A stretch of DNA of 15,947 bases from Gammaproteobacteria bacterium (lineage in GTDB: Bacteria > Pseudomonadota > Gammaproteobacteria > SZUA-229). The position numbers and the translations under genes are program-made. The notes below the pieces were generated by a model. The model saw only the letters and a program-made list of their open reading frames with translations, was not told where the DNA came from and searched no databases. Shown one piece after another: positions 1 through 6,009 of the stretch. Location of the stretch: assembly GCA_011051475.1 (NCBI GenBank), contig DRLE01000248.1:1-15947 (forward strand). Direction: 5' to 3'. How positions within the stretch are numbered: the stretch's first letter is position 1; the number at the start of each line of letters is the position of its first letter.

Positions 1-1053
1 GGCCTGCCCGTCTTTGACCTCGAGCTTCACGCGCAGGTATTCCTGGCGTTTGACCGAAGGCCAGTCAAAACCTGCGGTAACCGAAACCGGTTTGGGCCTG
101 ACGTCGTCACAGCCCTGCATTTTCAGGATCAGACCACGGGCAAACAGCAGAAAGGTCACGAACACCGACACCGGATTGCCCGGCAGACCCATAAACAGGG
201 TATCACCCACCCTGCCGAACGCCACCGGCTTGCCCGGCTTCATGGCAATGCGCCACATCGACAGCTCACCGAGCTGCTCCAGGGCAATGCGCACATAATC
301 CTCTTCACCTACCGATACACCACCGGAAGTAATCACCAGGTCGGCACAGCTGGCGGCTTCTTTCAGCACTTCCAGTGTCGCCTCCAGTGTGTCGGGAACA
401 ATGCCCAGGTCGATAATCTCGCAGTTCATTGCCTGCAACAGGCCGTTCAGCGTGTAGCGATTGGAATTGTAGATCTGTCCGGGCTGCAGCGGCTGACCCG
501 GCGTGACGATTTCATCGCCGGTGAAAAAGATGGCTACTTTCAGCTTGCGCCTGACCGGAAACTCAGCCAGGCCGACGGAAGCCAGCAGGCCCAGCTCCTG
601 CGCACGCAGTTTTTTGCCGGCCTGTAACACCACAGCGCCGTTTTTGATATCCTCACCGGCGCGGCGCACATTGCTTCCGGCTTTAACAACGGTATTGATG
701 GTGACGCTGTCACCGTCGGCCTCACACAGCTCCTGCATGACCACGGCATCGGCGCCCGGCGGTACCGGCGCCCCGGTAAAAATTCGCGCCGCTGTTCCCG
801 GTTGAAGTTCGCTGCCCGTAGCGCCGGCCGGAATCCGCTGCGACACCGGCAGGCTCACGCCCGCCTGCTGACAGTCCTCACTGCGCACGGCATAACCGTC
901 CATGGCGCTGTTGTCATAACCGGGAACATCAATCCCCGAGCAAAGATCCTCGGCCAGCACCCGCCCCAGCGCATCAAGAATAGCCACATTCTCAGACTCG
1001 GCCACAGGCACAGCCTGCGACAGAATATTATCAATCGCCTGTTCAACCGACAT
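1..1053 (-). CDS. moeA: MoeA, molybdopterin molybdenumtransferase (3' end cut by window edge)
   Basis: MoeA inserts molybdate into adenylylated molybdopterin, the last step of Mo-cofactor synthesis, in the cytoplasm. The frame is open from an ATG at 1053 to the window edge, giving 351 residues against roughly 400-410 for the family, so only the C-terminal domain IV tail is missing. Family signatures are visible: the NSAMDGYAVR segment near residue 48, GDEIVTPG near 179, SGGVSVGEEDYV near 233 (the MoCF-binding loop shared with MogA/MoaB) and MGLPGNPVS near 288. The gene lies downstream of moaB on the same strand with a 93-base gap holding a tandem repeat and a hairpin. A TTG lies directly before the ATG, but the ATG fits the usual N-terminus. 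The product supports the molybdoenzyme NapA encoded on the other side of the window. Family assignment is very safe. Confidence 0.96.
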   Translation of the reverse strand, partial: MSVEQAIDNILSQAVPVAESENVAILDALGRVLAEDLCSGIDVPGYDNSAMDGYAVRSEDCQQAGVSLPVSQRIPAGATGSELQPGTAARIFTGAPVPPGADAVVMQELCEADGDSVTINTVVKAGSNVRRAGEDIKNGAVVLQAGKKLRAQELGLLASVGLAEFPVRRKLKVAIFFTGDEIVTPGQPLQPGQIYNSNRYTLNGLLQAMNCEIIDLGIVPDTLEATLEVLKEAASCADLVITSGGVSVGEEDYVRIALEQLGELSMWRIAMKPGKPVAFGRVGDTLFMGLPGNPVSVFVTFLLFARGLILKMQGCDDVRPKPVSVTAGFDWPSVKRQEYLRVKLEVKDGQA

Positions 1054-1099
1054 CAAACCCGGCGTAGCGCAACAATCACCCGAAACCGTTTTAATACTT

Positions 1100-1133
1100 T
1101 TCACTATTCACTATTCACTATTAGTTATTCACT
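1100..1133. repeat. 7-bp tandem repeat (TTCACTA)n between moaB and moeA
   Basis: Three perfect head-to-tail copies of TTCACTA lie at 1100-1120, followed by a degenerate copy (TTAGTTA, 1121-1127) and a partial fifth (TTCACT, 1128-1133). The tract is AT-rich against GC-rich flanking genes and occupies about a third of the moaB-moeA gap. It has no coding role on either strand. Heptameric simple repeats can vary in copy number by slippage; whether that affects moeA expression is inference only. Confidence 0.85.
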
Positions 1134-1134
1134 G

Positions 1135-1161
1135 CTTCTGGAAAAATTATTTTTCCAGAAG
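1135..1161. terminator. Perfect 12-bp hairpin at the moaB stop codon
   Basis: The arms CTTCTGGAAAAA (1135-1146) and TTTTTCCAGAAG (1150-1161) are exact reverse complements separated by three bases. Those three bases, read on the minus strand, are the moaB TAA stop codon. In the moaB mRNA the last four sense codons form the 5' arm. No U-run follows the hairpin on either strand, so it is not a textbook intrinsic terminator. It could act as a weak or bidirectional terminator, or as a 3'-end stabiliser or processing site between moaB and moeA. Confidence 0.55.
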
Positions 1162-1665
1162 CCTCGGCATTAGTGCCACAATATTACAGGGCCGGGTATT
1201 GCAATCCAGCTGCGGCCCGATCACCTTGTCCCAGCCGGTGCGGCAGGCGCCGGTGGAACCCGGCAGGCAGAAAACAAAGGTGCCATTGGCAACACCGCCG
1301 ATACAGCGCGAGGCAATGGTCGAGGTACCGATCTCCTCGTAGGAAACCAGGCGGAACAGTTCGCCCACGCCTTCTATCTCCTTGTCGAACAGGGGCTGTA
1401 CCGCTTCCGGCGTTATATCACGCCCGGTCAGGCCGGTGCCACCGGTACTGATCACCACGTCAACATCCGGGTCGGCAATCCAGGCGGACACCAGGGCGCG
1501 TATCCTGTATTTGTCATCCGGACAGATGATCTTTTCCACCAGGGTATGCCCGGCCGCAGTCAGGCGTTCCACCAGGGCGTCGCCGGAAGTATCATCGGCC
1601 TCGGTACGGCTGTCGGAAACGGTGAGTATGGCAATGCTTACCGGCACTATTTTCTTCTCTGTCAT
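1147..1665 (-). CDS. moaB: MoaB, molybdenum cofactor biosynthesis protein B
   Basis: A 172-residue MoCF-fold protein of the MoaB/MogA family, which binds molybdopterin and adenylylates it before molybdate insertion by MoeA; in E. coli the active paralogue is MogA and the role of MoaB is less clear. Evidence: the N-terminal IAILTVSDSR strand, DDTSG near residue 24, the GGTGLT pterin-binding loop at 75-80, the EEIGTST segment and LPGST at 134-138. Length and sequence track E. coli MoaB (170 residues) almost end to end. The start codon overlaps the pdsS stop by 4 bases (ATGA), implying translational coupling to the sortase-system kinase. The stop codon lies in the loop of a perfect hairpin. moeA follows on the same strand. 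MogA is a close alternative name, but the sequence is nearer MoaB. Confidence 0.93.
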   Translation of the reverse strand: MTEKKIVPVSIAILTVSDSRTEADDTSGDALVERLTAAGHTLVEKIICPDDKYRIRALVSAWIADPDVDVVISTGGTGLTGRDITPEAVQPLFDKEIEGVGELFRLVSYEEIGTSTIASRCIGGVANGTFVFCLPGSTGACRTGWDKVIGPQLDCNTRPCNIVALMPRLLEK

Positions 1666-3665
1666 TCTGTTCTCTCGCTTGTTGTCTTTTCTGCCGCCGC
1701 CCTTTCAGCCAGCGGCAGCTCCAGTATTACCACCACGCCGCTGCCATCTTCACGATTGGCAATTGTCAGTTTGCCCTGATGGAAACGACTGATACGGTGC
1801 GCGACATACAGACCAATGCCCAGGTGCGGCTGACCGGTCTTTTCTGTTCGCTGCGACATCATACCCTGAAACAGCAGGCTCAGCTGTTCTTCGACGATGG
1901 TTTCGCCTTCGTTTTTTATCGTAATCCGCACATAACCGCCATGATTTACATCAATCGCGAAACAGATTGGCGATCCCGGTCGGGAAAAATCCAGCGCATT
2001 GTCCTTGATCTTGTCCAGCAGCTGCACCATTCTAATATCATTCGCCCGAATATAAACCCCCTTTGTCCTGCCCGAATAGCACAAGTTTGCCTGCGGGTGC
2101 TTCAGTTGCGAGTTTTCCACGTATTCAGCCAGCAGCGCGGCTATATCGATGACTTCCATTGCGTCCTGTGACAGGGCCTCGTCGATGCTGGCCGCCTCGG
2201 TCAGTTTCGATACGATAAGCTGCAACTGGGTCACCGCCGCGCCCGCCGTCTGCAGCGGTTTGGGCGCGCTTTCACCCGGCATGCTCTGCAGGGACATGCT
2301 GATAGTATTGACGGGATTGAGAATTTCATGGCGCAGCATGCGTGGCACGGTTTCCAGAAAACGGGTATAGCTGTTCAGCCTGTCGAGCAGACGGGAAAAA
2401 CTGCGCGCCAGCTCGCCGATTTCGTCTTTCCGGTGGCTGTCGGAAAATTCCACCTCGCGCACAAAACGGCCACTGGCATCGATCAGGCCGGTCGCCTCCT
2501 TCTGCAGGCGATTGATCCGGTAAGCCAGCCAGGAACTGAAAAACAGCAGGCTGGCAAAGACCAGAACAAACAGCCCCAGACTGGCCAGGGCGATCTCCAT
2601 CAGGGTATCGCGTTGCATGGCCAGTATCTGCCGGCTGTTCTTGCTGACCATCACAGCACCGATGATTTTACCCTCATTACTGACCGGGTGCGCGGCAACG
2701 ATCAGGGTTTCTCCTTCCCTTTGCAAACGGCTGACCTGTGTCTGCCCCTGCAGAGCCCTGTTGACCAGTTTTTCACTGACCCTGTCAATGTTATTGCATA
2801 AAGGGATCTGTACCTTCTGCCCGCCGATGACGGCGCGCACGCGGCGATACCTGTCGACCACACAGATGCGCGAATCGGACTCGCTCAGATTTTTGATAAC
2901 ACTGCTGATTTCAGCTGACTGGAACATCAGGGGGTTAAGCCCGTCGATCGCGTTGCTATGCGTGGAAACAATGGTATCGACATAACGCTCGTTTTCGCCG
3001 AAAACATTGACCACACTGAGCGACAGGCGCCGGTTGGGTTCAACCCAGTCTCTTGGCAGACGAAGCTCAAGATCGTAGCCATCGGCCGTTTCACGCCACC
3101 AGGCATACACCGCACTGATATTGTTGCCGCTTTTCCAGTAACGCCAGTCCTTTGTCACCTCATAGACACTGGCCCTGCCCTGGGCTTCGGCAAGAATCAC
3201 CAGCCGGTGACGCTGAGTATTCTTATCGAGGTATTCAAGGCGGACATGGTCGCTGGCATCCAGCGGCACATAACGCGGGTTGCGATAGACAATATGGCTG
3301 TCACTGATTTTCAGGTAGGCATAGAGGTAGTCAGGGTCATCGCCCAGTAGCAGGGAAAATACGGGCCTGTCCTTTTCATCCCGATACACACGCATTCGCG
3401 GCAGCAGGGCCTGCCAGTCCTCGTCATAACCATCGATATCGATCAGCGTCTTTACCGGGTAGACATAAAGCGCATTCTCGGCAATATCGAACAGACCGGT
3501 GTAGCCATTCAGTACCGTAGCAATGGCCGAAGCCACCATGGACTGCGCTTCCTCCTGCCCCTCTAGCAGTGACTGCTCGATCCTGGCGGTAAAATGAAAC
3601 CCGAACCAGGGCAGCACCAGCAGAAAAATCGAGCTGAAGATCAGCAGTCGGGTACGCAGTTTCAT
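1662..3665 (-). CDS. pdsS: PdsS, sensor histidine kinase of the proteobacterial dedicated sortase system
   Basis: A 667-residue inner-membrane sensor kinase. An N-terminal membrane segment (about residues 6-24) is followed by a large periplasmic region (about 25-355) resembling no common sensor module I know, a second membrane segment (about 356-381), a HAMP-like linker (about 382-435), an H-box with phospho-acceptor His446 in RHEILNP, and an HATPase domain with N-box DKIKDNALD (Asn556), a G1 box reading KNEGETI (Asn575 where Asp is classical) and a G2 box HLGIGLY near 614-620. The long periplasmic domain together with its neighbours matches the kinase described for dedicated sortase loci. 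It starts 7 bases after the pdsR stop and overlaps moaB by 4 bases. The periplasmic signal is unknown; an envelope or sorting-defect cue is a plausible inference. Confidence 0.88.
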   Translation of the reverse strand: MKLRTRLLIFSSIFLLVLPWFGFHFTARIEQSLLEGQEEAQSMVASAIATVLNGYTGLFDIAENALYVYPVKTLIDIDGYDEDWQALLPRMRVYRDEKDRPVFSLLLGDDPDYLYAYLKISDSHIVYRNPRYVPLDASDHVRLEYLDKNTQRHRLVILAEAQGRASVYEVTKDWRYWKSGNNISAVYAWWRETADGYDLELRLPRDWVEPNRRLSLSVVNVFGENERYVDTIVSTHSNAIDGLNPLMFQSAEISSVIKNLSESDSRICVVDRYRRVRAVIGGQKVQIPLCNNIDRVSEKLVNRALQGQTQVSRLQREGETLIVAAHPVSNEGKIIGAVMVSKNSRQILAMQRDTLMEIALASLGLFVLVFASLLFFSSWLAYRINRLQKEATGLIDASGRFVREVEFSDSHRKDEIGELARSFSRLLDRLNSYTRFLETVPRMLRHEILNPVNTISMSLQSMPGESAPKPLQTAGAAVTQLQLIVSKLTEAASIDEALSQDAMEVIDIAALLAEYVENSQLKHPQANLCYSGRTKGVYIRANDIRMVQLLDKIKDNALDFSRPGSPICFAIDVNHGGYVRITIKNEGETIVEEQLSLLFQGMMSQRTEKTGQPHLGIGLYVAHRISRFHQGKLTIANREDGSGVVVILELPLAERAAAEKTTSERTE

Positions 3666-3672
3666 TGGCAGA

Positions 3673-4365
3673 TCAACAGCACCATTGATAGCCCAGACCG
3701 TAACGGGTTTTTATACAGTTAAAACCGGCATCGATCGCCCTGAACTTTTTACGGATGTGCAGAATATGGGTGCTGATGGTGTTTTCCTCGACAACACCCT
3801 GGCGGGTAGCACTGATCAGCGCATCGAGGGTAACCACTTCATCCGAAGCGGCAAGCGCGAGCAGAATGGAAAACTCCGTCGGCGTCAGATTGATCTCGGT
3901 TTCCTGCCAGAAACATTGCATGGTCCTTGTGTTCAGGCAAAGATCACCAAAGCACTGTACCTGCCCGGTACTGCTTCCATTGTCACTGTTAATTTCACCG
4001 ATGCGCAGCAAAGACTCGATACGCACTTTCAGAAAGTCCAGCGATACCGGTTTGGTCTGGTAATCCCAGGCGCCCAGTTGCATGCCGTAAATCCTGTCGA
4101 GTTCGTCACCCCGGCTGGTCAGTATCAACACCGGCAGTTTGGGCTCGCGCTGCTGCAGGTAGCGACAGATTTCAAAACCACCACCGACTTCCGATTTAAG
4201 CGCGATATCCAGAATGGCCAGGTCCGGCAGCTGCCCGTCAAAAGCGTTTAATGCCTGCTGCCGGTCTTCGTACTCTTCCACCGTATAACCGGCTTCGCGC
4301 AATGCCGCGGCATAGTACCGGCGCTGATCGGCGTCATCCTCAACGATGGCGATGGTTTTATTCAT
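3673..4365 (-). CDS. pdsR: PdsR, OmpR-type response regulator of the dedicated sortase system
   Basis: A 230-residue two-domain regulator. The receiver domain (residues about 3-120) has the acidic pair in VEDDAD (9-12), phospho-acceptor Asp53 in ILDIAL, Thr83 and Lys105 in the TKP motif. The C-terminal OmpR/PhoB-type winged helix (about 135-228) shows the LTPTEFSILL and RYGLGYQW signatures. It is the cognate partner of pdsS, 7 bases downstream, and is divergent from pdsO, so it probably controls the sortase genes; the target promoters are inferred. I chose the ATG at 4365, which gives a normal receiver N-terminus. A TTG at 4383 would add six residues and has a good ribosome site (GGAGAGG) before it, so the longer form cannot be excluded. 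Confidence 0.87.
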   Translation of the reverse strand: MNKTIAIVEDDADQRRYYAAALREAGYTVEEYEDRQQALNAFDGQLPDLAILDIALKSEVGGGFEICRYLQQREPKLPVLILTSRGDELDRIYGMQLGAWDYQTKPVSLDFLKVRIESLLRIGEINSDNGSSTGQVQCFGDLCLNTRTMQCFWQETEINLTPTEFSILLALAASDEVVTLDALISATRQGVVEENTISTHILHIRKKFRAIDAGFNCIKTRYGLGYQWCC

Positions 4366-4374
4366 ACCGGGCCT

Positions 4375-4390
4375 GAGAGGCAAGCCTCTC
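4375..4390. promoter_or_regulatory. Palindrome GAGAGGC-AA-GCCTCTC over the pdsR start region
   Basis: Perfect 7-bp arms (4375-4381 and 4384-4390) are separated by two bases. The element lies 10 bases upstream of the pdsR ATG and contains both the GGAGAGG Shine-Dalgarno-like sequence and the alternative TTG start (4383). It could be an operator in the pdsR/pdsO divergent region, or an RNA hairpin that masks the ribosome site of the longer pdsR form. No clear sigma-70 promoter was found in the 121 bases between the two genes. Confidence 0.4.
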
Positions 4391-4504
4391 CATTATTTCT
4401 CCATATTTCATCCATGGCATGCCAAAGATTGAAACCGGCCGTGGCGGGATACTGGCAACCGTGGAAACACATAAAACAAAACCTAACAACATCTGGAGAA
4501 ACCC

Positions 4505-5491
4505 ATGCAATCAACAAATAACAACCCGATAAAGAAATCCACCGTCAACAAAGCCATCAAACTGGCCCTGACCATGACTGTGACTGCCGGTCTGTATTCC
4601 GGTTCCGTGCTCGGCACACGCGCCCTGGCCATCGAAGCAGACAATACCGCCAGCCACACTGTTACGGACATTGTAGCAAACGAAACCCGCAATCACGACA
4701 CCAGCCAGCGCAGAACCACGGAAGACAACCTGGACAGCGACAGGTTTGAAAACTACACCGTCACTATCGATATGGGCGGTAACTCACCCCAGGTATATAC
4801 CTATGGCGCACCGGTCCGATCCGATCGGAATGATCTGGCAGCCGGTGACACGACGCTGGCCGGAACGGCCGACATAAACAAAGCATCGTCTGACAAGGCC
4901 TTGCAGGACCGCGGCGAAAAGCCGCTGGCCAATCCGGACAAGGCCTCGCTACAGGTCGCCCGGCTGGGCAGCACAGCACCATTGATCGACGCGTCGCTGC
5001 ATGACACCGGCGAGAAACTGCTTGAGGTGCTGGGAAATCACTTCAGCCTGGATGTCTATTTCCGCTCCGGCAGCGCTTCGCTGGAAAGCTTCTACCCTGC
5101 CCGCCTGGCCGCCATTGCGCAACTGCTAAACAGTACGCCCGACCTGGAAGTACATCTTGACGGCTACAGCGACCGTCGCGGCGATCGCGAGAAAAACCGG
5201 GAACTGGCGGCCAGTCGTGTCGAGCAGGTCCGCCAGCAGCTGCTCCGTGCCGGTGTTGCTGAAGAGCGAATCATCACCACAGCTTACGGTGAAATGAAAA
5301 TGGTGTCCGCCCCCGGCGACCTTGAAGGCTATACCTTCGACCGCAAGGTGGTTATCCGCTTCGAGCGCATGAGCGCCGATTCCATGCACAGCATGAAGCA
5401 GGCACTGTCGGCCACGAACACCGGGCTACCGGCGGCAGAAAACCCGGGCAGTATCAGCCCGCTTGCGGCCGATGCCATCGCGCAGTTCTAG
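4505..5491 (+). CDS. pdsO: PdsO, sortase-associated OmpA-like protein
   Basis: A 328-residue exported protein. A basic N-terminus and hydrophobic stretch (about residues 17-38) end in a probable signal-peptidase site after ALA at 42. A polar, low-complexity, likely disordered linker (about 45-165) follows. An OmpA C-terminal-like domain (about 180-288) contains GYSDRRGDREKNRELAASR and TTAYGE, the family pattern for contacting peptidoglycan. No transmembrane barrel is present, and the C-terminus has no LPXTG-like motif or hydrophobic anchor, so it is not itself an evident sortase substrate. A good ribosome site (GGAG) sits 7 bases before the ATG. First gene of the plus-strand sortase cluster, divergent from pdsR. 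Probably a periplasmic or outer-membrane-associated partner that positions the anchored protein at the wall; that role is inferred. Confidence 0.85.
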   Translation: MQSTNNNPIKKSTVNKAIKLALTMTVTAGLYSGSVLGTRALAIEADNTASHTVTDIVANETRNHDTSQRRTTEDNLDSDRFENYTVTIDMGGNSPQVYTYGAPVRSDRNDLAAGDTTLAGTADINKASSDKALQDRGEKPLANPDKASLQVARLGSTAPLIDASLHDTGEKLLEVLGNHFSLDVYFRSGSASLESFYPARLAAIAQLLNSTPDLEVHLDGYSDRRGDREKNRELAASRVEQVRQQLLRAGVAEERIITTAYGEMKMVSAPGDLEGYTFDRKVVIRFERMSADSMHSMKQALSATNTGLPAAENPGSISPLAADAIAQF

Positions 5492-5636
5492 GCGCACTGT
5501 TATGAAACTGCAGCCTTGTAATACCACATGCAGGCATATTGCGCAGCCGCCAGGGATGGCGCAACCGGCCGAGCGCAGGAAACGCAACCGGGCCGGCAAT
5601 GATGCCGATACCTACAGAACACTGAGCGGAGTCAAT

Positions 5637-5945
5637 ATGATTTCAATGAATATCTTCAGCAAGACCTCCGGTTTTCGCATGACGCGTCATGCCATGCAGA
5701 GGGCGCAGCAGCGGGGCATACCGCCGCTGATTATCCACTGGCTTTGCCAGTATGGCAGTCGCAAACGCAACCGCAATGGCAGTATCGTCTGCTACTTCGA
5801 CCGCAAGAGCCTGCGCCTGCTGTCATCCGATGTCGGCAAGATCGTTATTCGCCGCCTCTCGGAATTACTCAACGCCTACCTGGTGATTACCGGCGACAGT
5901 ATTCTTACCGTTGGCCATCGTTACAGGCGTATGCGCAATCATTAA
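5637..5945 (+). CDS. Small very basic protein within the sortase cluster, DUF4258-like, function unknown
   Basis: A 102-residue protein that I do not firmly recognise. The start at 5637 is supported by GGAG five bases upstream (within GCGGAG); the same frame stays open leftward into the end of pdsO without a comparable ribosome site. There is no signal peptide or membrane segment, so it should be cytoplasmic. It is strikingly rich in Arg and Lys. The TRHAMQRAQQRGIPP segment (about residues 16-30), followed by an alternating beta-like stretch ending in ITGDSILTVGHRYRRMR, recalls DUF4258-type small proteins, in which a His and an QRG motif open the domain. It lies 145 bases after pdsO and 64 bases before the sortase substrate gene, on the same strand, so it is probably co-transcribed. 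Nucleic-acid binding is possible from charge alone but unproven. Confidence 0.7.
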   Translation: MISMNIFSKTSGFRMTRHAMQRAQQRGIPPLIIHWLCQYGSRKRNRNGSIVCYFDRKSLRLLSSDVGKIVIRRLSELLNAYLVITGDSILTVGHRYRRMRNH

Positions 5946-6009
5946 ATCCCGCTCACACCAAGCCATCACCACAGGCGCGGCCGATGGCGGCTGCGCCGGG
6001 AGAATATCC

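Noticed and set aside
4411..4433. TGGCATG...TTGAA as a sigma-54 promoter for pdsO
   Set aside because: The spacing between the two elements is too long and the -12 GC is missing.
5539..5564. TTGCGC/GCGCAA inverted repeat after pdsO as a terminator
   Set aside because: The stem is only 6 bp with a 14-base loop and no T-run; too weak to call.
5463..5636. Upstream in-frame extension of the small basic protein to 5463
   Set aside because: It overlaps the end of pdsO and gives a low-complexity translation; the ATG at 5637 has a clear GGAG.
5911..6009. Longer start (TTG at 5911) for the sortase substrate protein
   Set aside because: It would overlap the preceding small gene by 35 bases with no supporting ribosome site, while 6010 has GGGAG at the right distance.
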